From: Flavobacterium pallidum
GTDB taxonomy: Bacteria > Bacteroidota > Bacteroidia > Flavobacteriales > Flavobacteriaceae
NCBI RefSeq assembly: GCF_003097535.1
Contig: NZ_CP029187.1
Location: 3,100,001-3,164,000 of the forward strand
Length of the DNA stretch: 64,000 nucleotides
Direction: 5' to 3'
This document shows, in pieces, positions 1-9,287 of the stretch; positions within the stretch are counted from its first letter, which is position 1; every line of letters starts with the position of its first letter. A program made the position numbers and the translations under genes. Under the pieces are notes generated by a model, which searched no databases, was not told where the DNA came from, and worked only from the letters and a program-made list of their open reading frames with translations.

Positions 1-1635
1 GCTGACCCAAACAGCATGACCAATAATTCCATACATCTTCAGCCCGGCGAAACGGCAGCGTGGAGCATCACTTCCGGGGCAGGTACATTTCAAAGTTCTC
101 CAAACAATGCAGAGGTTTCCATACATTGGACTACGTTGCCTGCAACTTTATCAGTAACGATAACAAACTCCAATGGCTGCACTGCAACCAATACAAAAAA
201 TATCACATCGTCCTGTGTGACTGTTGGAGCGAACAACACAGTATATGCCACTGCGTTGCAAACTGATGGAAAAATAGTTTTTGGCGGTGATTTTACGGCC
301 TATAGCGGAACCACTACAAACAGGCTTGGAAGGCTTAAATCAGACATGACTTATGACTCCGCTTTCAATTCAGGAAGCGGCCCTAATAATAGTGTAAAGA
401 CACTCGCAATGCAAGCTGACGGAAAAATTGTTATCGGTGGAAATTTTACATCTTACAACGGAATTTCAAAAAATGGGGTTGCCCGTATTAATCCCAACGG
501 CTCTCTTGAAACAGCCTTTACTGCCAATCTAAACAGTGGCGGATATATAAATGCCATAGCCATTCAGACTGATGGGAAGATTATTATTGGAGGTAAATTC
601 ACCAGTTGTAATGGTACGGCAAGAATTAATATTGTAAGACTAAATACAAACGGTACCGTCGATACTAGTTTTTCTTCGGGTTTTAATAACATCTCGGGGC
701 AAGAGGTAAATTGCATTGCAATCCAGCCTAACGGCCGAATTGTAGTTGGTGGATCATTTGTTGGTTATAGTGGAAACAATAATGTTAAAAGAATTGTTAG
801 GTTGACTACAAATGGTGCATTGGATAGTTCATTCGTACTCACTGATTTGTTCTTTACAGGTTCGGGCTCTCCGGACCCTTCACCGGTTGTAAATGCATTG
901 AAAGTACTTTCAAATGGAAAAATAATGTTGACAGGAACTTTCACAACGTACAATCAGAGGAACTGCTTTTTAAGAATAATGTCCGATGGAACAATTGATC
1001 CGCAATGGGGTGAAGGTATTCCTATAATCAGTTCATCATTTGGTACAGGTATCAAATGTTTTGGAATACAGAATGATAAAGCTATTATTGGAGGGGGATT
1101 TCAGAAAATTACTAGCATTTATCATAGAAGAAGGATTGCTCGCCTTGACGTTACAACTGAACCGGTACTGGATACATCATTTAATCCAGGCGAAGGATTC
1201 GGTCCAATGGATGAGTCACTTGCATCCGTAATTTATTCGATCACACTACAACCCGACGGAAAAATCATCTGTGCAGGAAAATTCACGGATTATAATGGCA
1301 TTGTAGTCAATAATATTACCCGCATCGATAATGTAAACAGCGGATCGATAAACAGGCCTGCTCCCCAAGAGCCTGAAACTGAAATCGACTTCACCAACAT
1401 TGACAAAGATTCTTTTGATTATTATCCAAATCCTGTTGAAAATGTCCTAACATTAACCAATACGAAAAACATCACTTCCGTAGAAGTGTACAACATGATC
1501 GGGCAAAGATTGATCGTCAAGAATGACAACAGTACGACTTCGAAAGTGGACATGTCTGCCTTGCCAAACGGCAGCTATGTAGTCAAAATGACTGCTGACG
1601 GCATGACCAAAACCGTAAAGGTACTCAAACAATAA
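1..1635 (+). CDS. Delta-60 repeat protein with T9SS C-terminal sorting domain (5' partial)
   Basis: The frame is open from base 1, so the gene starts outside the window; an internal ATG lies at 16. About seven delta-60-type repeats are visible, each with a core like DGKIVxGGxF followed by a Tyr/Asn-Gly turn, spaced about 50 residues apart. This family is predicted to form a beta-propeller-like surface domain. The last ~75 residues begin YYPNPVENVLTL and include VEVYNMIGQRL, the layout of a T9SS type A sorting domain, so the product should be exported and anchored or released at the cell surface. Its ligand is unknown. A terminator follows 23 bases after the stop. Confidence 0.9.
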   Translation, partial: ADPNSMTNNSIHLQPGETAAWSITSGAGTFQSSPNNAEVSIHWTTLPATLSVTITNSNGCTATNTKNITSSCVTVGANNTVYATALQTDGKIVFGGDFTAYSGTTTNRLGRLKSDMTYDSAFNSGSGPNNSVKTLAMQADGKIVIGGNFTSYNGISKNGVARINPNGSLETAFTANLNSGGYINAIAIQTDGKIIIGGKFTSCNGTARINIVRLNTNGTVDTSFSSGFNNISGQEVNCIAIQPNGRIVVGGSFVGYSGNNNVKRIVRLTTNGALDSSFVLTDLFFTGSGSPDPSPVVNALKVLSNGKIMLTGTFTTYNQRNCFLRIMSDGTIDPQWGEGIPIISSSFGTGIKCFGIQNDKAIIGGGFQKITSIYHRRRIARLDVTTEPVLDTSFNPGEGFGPMDESLASVIYSITLQPDGKIICAGKFTDYNGIVVNNITRIDNVNSGSINRPAPQEPETEIDFTNIDKDSFDYYPNPVENVLTLTNTKNITSVEVYNMIGQRLIVKNDNSTTSKVDMSALPNGSYVVKMTADGMTKTVKVLKQ

Positions 1636-1657
1636 GTTTTAGATTTTAGATTGAAGA

Positions 1658-1689
1658 AGCCCCCGGTTTTAGGACTGGGGGCTTTTTTT
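1658..1689 (+). terminator. Rho-independent terminator after the delta-60 gene
   Basis: A 7-bp stem (AGCCCCC, 1658-1664, with GGGGGCT, 1677-1683) with a 12-nt loop is followed by a T-tract. It ends transcription of the upstream T9SS gene. Confidence 0.85.
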
Positions 1690-1710
1690 ATTTTACAATT
1701 TCTAAATATT

Positions 1711-1795
1711 TTTTGGGCGTGTCCCTGCGGGTCGGGCTGTCCGCTATAGTCCTCGCCTTGCAGGCTCCGGGCTGCCGCTTCCATCCCTCACGCGG
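1711..1795. repeat. Dispersed ~85-bp GC-rich repeat, copy 1
   Basis: This stretch is far more GC-rich than its surroundings and is nearly identical to the reverse complement of 27150-27235. It lies in a spacer after a terminator and has no start or sorting signal, so translations of it are taken as spurious. It resembles the short dispersed intergenic repeats common in Flavobacterium genomes; its function is unknown. Confidence 0.8.
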
Positions 1796-1835
1796 TCACC
1801 CGTAACATTCAACTTCCGGGTTCCAAATCAGGAAT

Positions 1836-3206
1836 CTAATCAATCCCGTACTGGTCCATCAGATACATTAAAGAAGCCATGGCGGCCGCACCCAATTCCA
1901 ATTCGCGTTTATTCACCGCCTCAAAAGTATCATTAGCCGCATGGTGATAATCAAAATAACGCTGGGTATCTGGCTTCAGGCCCACTTTTACAATCCTGTC
2001 TGACTTCAGTGGCTCGACATCCGAACCGCTATGGCCCTTCATGAACAAATGCAATTGGTAAGGCTCGAATAATGGCTTCCATCCCTGGATTTTTGCCAGG
2101 CTGGTATCATCGGCATCAATGGTAAATCCGCGTGGCGTAAACCCACCCGAATCGCTCTCCAGGGCAAAAATGTGGTTCTCCTTATTCGCCTGCGCCTGCT
2201 CGTTGTATTTGTTGCCACCTCTTACGCCATTCTCCTCGTTCATGAACAATACCGCACGGATCGTATTCTTGGGTTTATAATTCAAAATCTTAAACAACCG
2301 CAGCACTTCCATACTCTGCACTACGCCTGCACCATCGTCCTGTGCGCCGGTACCCAGATCCCAGGAATCAAGATGCCCGCCCACGACCATGATTTTTTCC
2401 GGATGCTCAGTGCCCTTGATCTCCCCGATGACATTGTATGACAATACATCCTCATATTTTTTGCAGGATTGCTTCAGGAAGAATTTCAAATGGGGATTCA
2501 CTTTAAGCGATTTGCTCAATAGTTCCGCGCCCTTGGTACTGATCGCAGCGCCGGGGATGTACTGCGTTTTAGGAATGTCGCCGTAGCGTGTGGCACCCGT
2601 ATGGGGGAAATCATCAAGCCTCAGGCTCAGCGAGCGCACGATTACACCAATGGCACCATATTTTGACGCTTCCCTCGGACCGGAACCGCGTTGGTCCCCG
2701 GCACCCCGATACGCTTCCATGGGTTCAATCAGTGCGTTTTCCATCGGGCGGTTGAAGAACACGATTTTTCCCTTGATCTTTTCTGTGCCCAGTGTTTCAA
2801 GTTCTTTGATGCTGTGCACTTCAATAACTTCTGCCAGGATGCCTTTTTCCGGCGTGGCTACAGACATGCCCAGCGCACAAACCGGCACGCTGATCTTTTT
2901 TTTACTGATTTCGATGTAAGCCGTTTCCTTTGCACCGCGTTCCCAATGCGGCACCATCACTTCCTGCAGGTAGACACGGTCCAGTCCGAGTTTCTGCAAT
3001 TCTGATTGGGTATAGTCAACAGCCTTCTGCGCGTTGGCCGAACCCGTCAGCCTTCCTCCTATTGTATTGGTCAGGTGATCGAGCCAGGAATAGCATTCGG
3101 AATTCGTCAGGGCCTGTTGGTAAATATCTTTAAGTTGTTGCTCATCGGTACTCTGGCAAAAACCGAAACAGCTGTATAAGCCAAGCAAAATAAATCGTTT
3201 TTTCAT
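1836..3206 (-). CDS. M28 family metallopeptidase with PA domain, exported
   Basis: 456 residues with an N-terminal signal peptide (MKKRFILLGLYSCFGFCQ). The order matches secreted M28 carboxy/aminopeptidases: N-terminal helices, a protease-associated insert (about 120-240), then the zinc peptidase domain. Candidate metal ligands and catalytic residues are visible: H278 in GGHLDSW, D290 in AQDDGAG, the NEEN pair E324/E325, D352 in ESDSGG and H421/H422. All are present, so it should be an active di-zinc exopeptidase of the periplasm or surface. Substrate specificity cannot be read from the sequence. It is transcribed convergently to the upstream gene and ends just before the dispersed repeat. 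Confidence 0.93.
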   Translation of the reverse strand: MKKRFILLGLYSCFGFCQSTDEQQLKDIYQQALTNSECYSWLDHLTNTIGGRLTGSANAQKAVDYTQSELQKLGLDRVYLQEVMVPHWERGAKETAYIEISKKKISVPVCALGMSVATPEKGILAEVIEVHSIKELETLGTEKIKGKIVFFNRPMENALIEPMEAYRGAGDQRGSGPREASKYGAIGVIVRSLSLRLDDFPHTGATRYGDIPKTQYIPGAAISTKGAELLSKSLKVNPHLKFFLKQSCKKYEDVLSYNVIGEIKGTEHPEKIMVVGGHLDSWDLGTGAQDDGAGVVQSMEVLRLFKILNYKPKNTIRAVLFMNEENGVRGGNKYNEQAQANKENHIFALESDSGGFTPRGFTIDADDTSLAKIQGWKPLFEPYQLHLFMKGHSGSDVEPLKSDRIVKVGLKPDTQRYFDYHHAANDTFEAVNKRELELGAAAMASLMYLMDQYGID

Positions 3207-3248
3207 AAATCAAATTTTGAAATAAAAGTAAGTATTTCCCAAATAAAA

Positions 3249-3277
3249 AAGCCGGTAAAGCATGAACTTACCGGCTT
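3249..3277. terminator. Bidirectional terminator-like hairpin between MFS and M28 genes
   Basis: A 10-bp perfect stem (AAGCCGGTAA with TTACCGGCTT) and 9-nt loop is flanked by A and T runs. It lies downstream of the minus-strand permease gene and ends the PUL transcript on this side. Confidence 0.85.
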
Positions 3278-3300
3278 TCAAAGTTTAAAAACTAAAATTA

Positions 3301-4971
3301 TTAATGTCCGCCTTCAGCCTCAATAGCTTCGACATCGATGTTTTGTTTTTTCAGAATACCCTTAACCACAAATCCGTAAAACGCGAGATATGCAAAACAA
3401 ATTACGGGAATAAAGTAAGATTCATGGATGCCGATGATATCGGCGATCTTACCCTGCAATGGAGGAATAATTCCACCTCCAAGAATCATCATCACTAAAA
3501 ATGCTGAACCCTGCGATGTGTACTTACCCAATCCAGTAATTGCCAAGGCGAAAATTGCAGGCCACATAATACTACAGAATAAACCTCCGCTCATGAAAGC
3601 ATAAATAGCAATATCGCCAGTTGTCACTAGTCCGATTACCATCGCTATCATTCCCATTAATCCAAAAATCATTAATGTTCTTGCCGGTTTATCTTGTCCT
3701 AAGAAAAAACCTAAAATCTGAAAAGCAACAACGCCCGCATAGGCATACAGCGGCGTGATGTCCTGCCCAGAAACCTTATTTACAAATAATACTACGCCAA
3801 AAGCTATGTATGGCACTACAATCAAAAGAATTTTTCGTAGCGAATTTGATGGATTAAATACCGAGATTGCACCTGCCCAGCGGCCAATCATGAGACTTCC
3901 CCAATACATTGAAATGTATGGCGCCAACGCAGATCCGGTAATATTTCCGAAAACATCTGTTTTTAACAATTCCCCCAAATTACTCTGAATCGTAACTTCA
4001 ACGCCTACATAAGTGAAAATGCCGAGCATTCCTAAAACCAATTGTGGATATTTCATAGCGCCCCAGCCCTCAGGGTTTCGTTTAGCAGCCATATTGGCAA
4101 ACAATAATCCAAAAACAATAACCAGAAGTGACACAACTGTAAGTCCAAGTCCTAAGAAATCCTGCTCTTTTTGTTCTCCCATAAATCTCGCGATATAGTC
4201 TGGATCTTCATATCTTGAAAATATGTATGCAAAAATAGCTACCAGAATTACAGTGATGGCAATCAATGTACGTGACGCTTTAGTTGCGGGCTCAAAAGTA
4301 TCATCGCTTTTTCCGGCAGGAAGTTTTTTAGAAAAAAAGAACAACAATGCCGCCAATAAAAACAGGCCTCCTACACATACGTACAGGATTTCCATTTTAT
4401 CAAGCGAATCGGCTTTTTTCGCAAAATCTTCGAGATTAGCACCTGCAATAACCCCGAATAAAGCTATTGAAACTACAATTGGACCAATCGTTGTACCAAA
4501 CGAATTTATACCTCCGGCCAAATTCAGCCTGTTTGAAGCCGTATGTGCAGAGCCTAATGATGCCGCGAAAGGTTGTGCTGAAGTTTGCTGAAGTGAAAAT
4601 CCTAATGCTACAACAAACAACGCTCCTAAAATCAATGCGTAATTTCCTTGTGTGACTGCAAAAATCATAAAAGCTGCCCCGAATGTACTGAGTAATAACC
4701 CATTAATAATTCCTTTTTTAAATCCCCAGGAATTTAAAATATCTCTTTTCAACGTACTGCTGACCAGAAAAAGAAATAATGCCCCAATATAATAGGCACC
4801 ATAAAATGCAAAATCGATTAATTGGCTTTGAAACTGGTCAAGCCCAAACTTGATTTTGCAAAAGGGAATAAAAACACCATTGGAAGCCCCAATGAATCCC
4901 CAAAAGAAAAATACCGTAATCAGCGTATAAAGTGCTGAATTATTGGATTTTGTTTGCTCTGAAGTTGTCAT
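3301..4971 (-). CDS. MFS sugar permease (FHS/FucP-like)
   Basis: 556 residues with about 12 hydrophobic segments. The N-terminal [16 protein letters not shown] and the [11 protein letters not shown] and [13 protein letters not shown] stretches resemble the fucose/glucose-galactose:proton symporter (FHS) group of the major facilitator family. It probably imports the mono- or oligosaccharide released by the neighbouring glycoside hydrolases across the inner membrane. It is the last gene of the minus-strand PUL. The ~210-base upstream spacer carries two motifs also found before susC, which suggests shared control and a separate promoter. The exact sugar is not deducible. Confidence 0.88.
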   Translation of the reverse strand: MTTSEQTKSNNSALYTLITVFFFWGFIGASNGVFIPFCKIKFGLDQFQSQLIDFAFYGAYYIGALFLFLVSSTLKRDILNSWGFKKGIINGLLLSTFGAAFMIFAVTQGNYALILGALFVVALGFSLQQTSAQPFAASLGSAHTASNRLNLAGGINSFGTTIGPIVVSIALFGVIAGANLEDFAKKADSLDKMEILYVCVGGLFLLAALLFFFSKKLPAGKSDDTFEPATKASRTLIAITVILVAIFAYIFSRYEDPDYIARFMGEQKEQDFLGLGLTVVSLLVIVFGLLFANMAAKRNPEGWGAMKYPQLVLGMLGIFTYVGVEVTIQSNLGELLKTDVFGNITGSALAPYISMYWGSLMIGRWAGAISVFNPSNSLRKILLIVVPYIAFGVVLFVNKVSGQDITPLYAYAGVVAFQILGFFLGQDKPARTLMIFGLMGMIAMVIGLVTTGDIAIYAFMSGGLFCSIMWPAIFALAITGLGKYTSQGSAFLVMMILGGGIIPPLQGKIADIIGIHESYFIPVICFAYLAFYGFVVKGILKKQNIDVEAIEAEGGH

Positions 4972-5131
4972 GTAAAATTTGGTTTTGGTTAAATATGAAA
5001 ATCGGATTAATAGATTTATTGTGAATTTTTAGAAAAGTAAACAATAAAATTTACGATATATTGAAAATTCAAAGCTTAAATATCATTTATATAATATTAA
5101 CCCACAACACAACCAACAGTAAGTTATTAAC

Positions 5132-5143
5132 GAAATCGATTTC
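5132..5143. promoter_or_regulatory. Operator-like palindrome GAAATCGATTTC upstream of the permease gene
   Basis: A perfect 12-bp palindrome of form GAAAnCGnTTTC, typical of LacI-family operators with a central CG. A second palindrome of the same form (GAAAACGTTTTC) lies upstream of susC at 20004-20015. Binding is inferred only. Confidence 0.5.
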
Positions 5144-5163
5144 AGGACGCAAAATTTATGATT

Positions 5164-5181
5164 ATTACATCGTTTGCGTAA
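5164..5181. promoter_or_regulatory. Shared 18-bp motif ATTACATCGTTTGCGTAA, copy 1
   Basis: This matches 17 of 18 bases at 19903-19920, immediately upstream of susC. TTAC/GTAA ends give it partial dyad symmetry. It is probably a binding site for a regulator common to the permease gene and the susCD operon. Confidence 0.5.
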
Positions 5182-5183
5182 AC

Positions 5184-6929
5184 TTATGGTGCCAACTTTA
5201 CTTCGGTTTGTGGCCCGATGCCGTTGTTATTGAAAGCCTCAATTTTGAAATAATACGCTTCGGAACGGTCTGCCCCGCTGAAATAATATTCGGTTTTGTT
5301 GTATACCATAATAGACCCGTACATCTTATCAGGAGACTTCCCAAAATAGATCACATAACCGTCCGCCGATGGTTCCTGCTGCCATTTCATCCAGATGCTG
5401 CGGCGCTCGCCTTTCTTTTTGGCTTCGGCGCGGAGCGGCACAAAATTCTGTACTGCACCCGGCGCTTTTCCATTTCCTTTCCCAAACACACGGAATCCTG
5501 AAACGGCAAATTTTCCTGTCGGCATACCAAGATTTTCCAACTTCAGGTAACGGCCGGTGCCCGGTGTTGAAAGCTCGATATAATCATGTGGTACGTCCTT
5601 GGTATTTTTGCTTTTGTCAACCAAAACTTTCCAGTTCTTATTGTCATCCGAAACATAAACAATGTACTGATGCCCTTTTGTAGTTTCAGGCTTACCCATA
5701 ATATCCACGTCCTGATCTGCGTAATTGATCTGGATGGCATTGATGGTGCTTTTTTCTCCTAAATCAGAAATGATGTATTCTCCTTTTTTATCTGATTTTG
5801 CCGACCAATACGTTTTTAAATCCTCGTCTACGGCAAGGTTAGGCTGGAAACCGCCCAGCGTAGAGGAAACTTGTACCGGCTTATTGTAATTGAGCAGCAT
5901 CCATCCGGAAAAACTCCCGGAAAGATGGTTTTTCTTTTCAGTTGGAAGAAACGTCGGATAATCACCATATGCGGTATTCGAATATAAAATGCCGTCTTTG
6001 TCAAAACCTGCAGGCCAGATGCCGATCCTTCGTTCAAAATTGTTTTTGGTGCAGATGGCAATGGTAGACACATGCCAGTAATCGTTATTCACATCCTGGT
6101 ATGTACCGCCATGTCCTGCGCCGCGTGCAAATCCGCCCGGTTTATATGAAAACGGATTGAAAGACTGGTATTCAAACGGGCCTAAAGGGCCATCGCCTAC
6201 ATAAACCCCGTCTCCGTAACCGCTGAATTCCGTGCCCGGACCGCCATATTGCAGGTAATATTTACCATTGTGTTTGTTCATATACGCCCCTTCCATAAAC
6301 GGTTGCAGGAACACATTGTCGTTATATTCCCCGAATCGTTCCCAGCCATGCTCGTCGTCATTGAGTGAAATCAGGTCAGACACTTCGCCTTCAGGCTGGA
6401 AAGTTTTCCGGTTCAGTTTTACGCCATGTAAAGGATACACGTTGCTTGATCCGTAATATTCATACACCTCGTCTTTTTCCTTGTCCCAAAAAATATAGGG
6501 ATCCCATGCGGCTGCCTGTGATTTGTGTACCAATTCCTTCCAGTCGTCCACAGATGGATTGGTGCTCATCCAGATCGGAAATTCCTTTCCCTGCGTAGAG
6601 CCAACGACAATCAGCGTGTCGTTTACAAATGATACTGATGGCGCGCACAATTCATCATACACTTTGTGCTCAGGACGCAGGAATCTGCGCGGAATAAATT
6701 TCCAGTCGAGCATGTCCTTACTGTGCCAGTAACCCCATTGATTCGTGGAGAACAGGTAATATTCGCCTTTGAAGAAAGTGATGACCGGATCTGCGGTGGC
6801 GCGGTGTTTTCCCTGTGTCACGAAGTTCGGGATCGGGCAATAACCGTAATCGATGTTGATGGGATTGCAGTACGTTTTCTGCTGCGCCCATGATGCCTCA
6901 GATGTTATCATCAGGAGGACAATCGCCAT
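5184..6929 (-). CDS. GH43-type glycoside hydrolase with discoidin and FnIII domains
   Basis: A five-bladed GH43-like catalytic domain comes first; the motif ADPVITFFKGEYYLFST carries the expected general-base Asp. It is followed by an F5/8 type C (discoidin) carbohydrate-binding domain and a C-terminal fibronectin III-like domain. The frame is open back to an ATG at 7073, but that extension has no signal peptide and spans a hairpin (6981-7017), so I prefer a start near 6929, giving a signal peptide ending SEASWA. A TTG start slightly upstream is also possible. GH43 members act on arabinans, xylans and galactans; the linkage here is not predictable. It follows the GH97 gene on the same strand. 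Confidence 0.85.
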   Translation of the reverse strand: MAIVLLMITSEASWAQQKTYCNPINIDYGYCPIPNFVTQGKHRATADPVITFFKGEYYLFSTNQWGYWHSKDMLDWKFIPRRFLRPEHKVYDELCAPSVSFVNDTLIVVGSTQGKEFPIWMSTNPSVDDWKELVHKSQAAAWDPYIFWDKEKDEVYEYYGSSNVYPLHGVKLNRKTFQPEGEVSDLISLNDDEHGWERFGEYNDNVFLQPFMEGAYMNKHNGKYYLQYGGPGTEFSGYGDGVYVGDGPLGPFEYQSFNPFSYKPGGFARGAGHGGTYQDVNNDYWHVSTIAICTKNNFERRIGIWPAGFDKDGILYSNTAYGDYPTFLPTEKKNHLSGSFSGWMLLNYNKPVQVSSTLGGFQPNLAVDEDLKTYWSAKSDKKGEYIISDLGEKSTINAIQINYADQDVDIMGKPETTKGHQYIVYVSDDNKNWKVLVDKSKNTKDVPHDYIELSTPGTGRYLKLENLGMPTGKFAVSGFRVFGKGNGKAPGAVQNFVPLRAEAKKKGERRSIWMKWQQEPSADGYVIYFGKSPDKMYGSIMVYNKTEYYFSGADRSEAYYFKIEAFNNNGIGPQTEVKLAP

Positions 6930-6980
6930 AGCCCTGATAGCAATAGAAGGAAACGGCAAAGGGTTTCCCGATTTTTTCTT

Positions 6981-7017
6981 AGTAAAAAAGAGCGACCGCA
7001 GGAGCTCCTTTTTTACT
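6981..7017 (-). repeat. Terminator-like hairpin between GH97 and GH43
   Basis: AGTAAAAAAGAGC pairs with GCTCCTTTTTTACT with one bulge. On the minus strand the stem ends in a T run. It lies inside the possible N-terminal extension of the GH43 frame, and its composition (poly-A and poly-T arms) is unlike coding sequence. It may be a short dispersed repeat or an attenuator that lowers expression of GH43 and later genes. Confidence 0.5.
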
Positions 7018-7087
7018 TTAGAAAAAACGGAAAGCCGGCCGGAGCCTGTAATGGATAGCAGGATAAAGCTCATAATAAATTTGATTC

Positions 7088-9181
7088 TTATTTTACCGGT
7101 TCAAAACTGATGGCTGTGCCGCCGCCCGGAGCCAATGCAAGGGCGATTTTTGACTTTGACGTCACTTCGGCGGTGCGGATTTTATAGGATTTCGGGTTTT
7201 TCTTCCAGTCGGCATCTTTGCCGTCTTCGTAAATCGTCGCTTTGAATTTCTGTCCTTTTGGAAGGAAATCCAATACGATTTCGGATTTGCGGGCATTTTC
7301 ATCCGTGATGGCACCGAGGAACCATCTACCCGATTTTTTGTCTTTACGTACAACGGTTATATAATCGCCCGGTTCTGCTTCAAGGTATTTCGAAGTTTCC
7401 CAATCCATCGCAACGTCTTTAATGAATTGGAATGCATCAGGATATTTCTCATAATTTTCAGGCAGGTCGGCGGCCATTTGCAACGGCGAATACATCGTGA
7501 CGTAAAGCGCGAGTTGTTTCGCTAAAGTGGTGTGGACCTGTTCTGTTTTTTTAGGATCGTAAACATTCATCTTGATTTCGAAAATCCCCGGCGTATAATC
7601 CATCGGGCCGCCTAAAAGTCGGGTGAACGGCAACAACGTTTCATGCATCGGTGGGTTCCCCGTGCTCCAGGCGTTGAATTCGTTTCCGCGTGCGGCTTCG
7701 GCAGCGATGTAATTCGGGTAAGTACGGCTGTAACCCGTTGGCCGTGAAGATTCATGCGAATTGATCATGAGTTTGTAATCTGCGGCACGGCGTGCGACAA
7801 AATTGAAATGGTTGACCATCGTTTGCCCGTCATGGAACTCGCCCCGTGGGATGATCCTTCCCACATATCCTGATTTTACCGCCGGATACCCGAATTTCTT
7901 CATGTTGTCGAAAGCGCGGTCCAGTCTTCTTTCATAATTGGCCACAGAGCCTGAAGTTTCATGGTGCATGATCATTTTCACGCCTTTGGATTTGGCATAA
8001 TCGGTCACTTCCTTGATATTAAAATCCGGATAAGGTGTCACAAAATCAAACACTTCCTCTTTCCAGTTGCCGAACCAGTCTTCCCAGCCCACGTTCCAGC
8101 CTTCAACGAGCACGCCGTCAAATCCGTTTTTGGCAGCAAAATCAATATATCGCTTAGTATTTTCGGTCGTAGCGCCGTGTTTTCCGGTTGGAATCAAATC
8201 CTGTGACGCGGCGTTTTGTGCATTTTGCGAACCGGCAAAATCCCAGGTGGACTTCCCGACGTGCATTTCCCACCATATCCCGACGTATTTCATGGGTTTG
8301 ATCCATGAAGTATCATCGATTTTTGATGGGTCATTCAGGTTCAGGATCATTTTGGAAGACACGATATCCCGGGCATCATCGCTTATCATGATGGTTCGCC
8401 ACGGAGAAACACAGGGTGTTTGCAGGTATGCTTTGTCGCCGATGGCATTTGGAACCAATTGTGAGTTTAATTTAAACGTTTTGGTGTCGACATTCAGATG
8501 CATCACCGGATAATTGACAACTGCCGCTTCGAAGATATTGAGGTACAATTTATCCTGTGACTTCATCATCAATGGCGATTGCACTACGTACCTTCCGCCG
8601 ATGGTTTTCAAGGCAATTCCGTTATTCAGGTTCAGTTTATCGTTGTCAATTTCAGATAATTTTGTTTCATTGTACACATATTCCTGGCTGTCGTAATCCC
8701 CTGGAATCCAGAAAACCTTGTGGTCACCGGTAAGGTTGAACTGCGTAATTTCATCGGAAATGATGAAATAGTTTAAATCTTTCTGCTGCGGAAAATCATA
8801 ACGGAATGCAACGCCTTCATTAAAAATCCGGAAGATGATGCTGAGTTTGCGGCCTGAAGTTTGCGACAGCGCCACTGTCATTTGGTTGTAATGGTTTACG
8901 ATAGACGATTCTTCCCCTAAAACAGGTTTCCAGGATTCGTTAAAAGCGTCATTCTTAACGCTTTCAATAGTAAAACCAGACGCAAGGTCATTTCCTTCTT
9001 TTAATTTTACGCCTAATAAACTATGCAATACGACAGGCTTATTTTTATAATTGACAGTATATTCGGGTTTACCGTCAGCCAGTTTGAAATCCAGCGAGAT
9101 ATTTCCGGATGGTGATGTAACGTGCTGCGCAAACAGCGTTCCGGTGATAAGGACCAGAATTAAAGGGAAGATTTTTTTCAT
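7088..9181 (-). CDS. GH97 alpha-glucosidase, SusB-like
   Basis: 697 residues with a signal peptide (MKKIFPLILVLITGTLFAQ). The N-terminal beta-sandwich, TIM barrel and C-terminal beta domain of GH97 are recognisable. Landmark stretches shared with SusB include HHETSGSVANYERR, KSGYVGRIIPRGE, EAARGNEFNAW and GGPMDYTPGIFE. The Glu of the HHET stretch and of EAARGNE fit the inverting, calcium-dependent alpha-glucosidase subgroup. It should act in the periplasm on alpha-glucosides. An alpha-glucosidase beside GH144/GH3 enzymes implies either a mixed-linkage substrate or a PUL serving two glucans. A terminator-like hairpin separates it from GH3 upstream. Confidence 0.92.
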   Translation of the reverse strand: MKKIFPLILVLITGTLFAQHVTSPSGNISLDFKLADGKPEYTVNYKNKPVVLHSLLGVKLKEGNDLASGFTIESVKNDAFNESWKPVLGEESSIVNHYNQMTVALSQTSGRKLSIIFRIFNEGVAFRYDFPQQKDLNYFIISDEITQFNLTGDHKVFWIPGDYDSQEYVYNETKLSEIDNDKLNLNNGIALKTIGGRYVVQSPLMMKSQDKLYLNIFEAAVVNYPVMHLNVDTKTFKLNSQLVPNAIGDKAYLQTPCVSPWRTIMISDDARDIVSSKMILNLNDPSKIDDTSWIKPMKYVGIWWEMHVGKSTWDFAGSQNAQNAASQDLIPTGKHGATTENTKRYIDFAAKNGFDGVLVEGWNVGWEDWFGNWKEEVFDFVTPYPDFNIKEVTDYAKSKGVKMIMHHETSGSVANYERRLDRAFDNMKKFGYPAVKSGYVGRIIPRGEFHDGQTMVNHFNFVARRAADYKLMINSHESSRPTGYSRTYPNYIAAEAARGNEFNAWSTGNPPMHETLLPFTRLLGGPMDYTPGIFEIKMNVYDPKKTEQVHTTLAKQLALYVTMYSPLQMAADLPENYEKYPDAFQFIKDVAMDWETSKYLEAEPGDYITVVRKDKKSGRWFLGAITDENARKSEIVLDFLPKGQKFKATIYEDGKDADWKKNPKSYKIRTAEVTSKSKIALALAPGGGTAISFEPVK

Positions 9182-9229
9182 AAGTTTTTTCGTTTGACGA
9201 TAAAAGTAAAGAATTAAATTCCTTTGTTT

Positions 9230-9263
9230 AAAAAAACCCTCCCGCTTTTCTGCCGAAGGGCTT
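9230..9263 (-). terminator. Possible terminator between GH3 and GH97
   Basis: Read on the minus strand, a stem of about eight pairs with one mismatch (9237-9260) is followed by seven T residues. It could separate GH3 from the GH97/GH43 part of the locus or only attenuate read-through. Confidence 0.55.
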
Positions 9264-9287
9264 TCAAAACAAAAACATGAAACTCAA

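Noticed and set aside
1575..1784. Minus-strand reading frame with an MEAAARSLQGEDYSG-type start
   Set aside because: It is a translation of the dispersed repeat and the terminator, not a gene; the same peptide appears at the other repeat copy.
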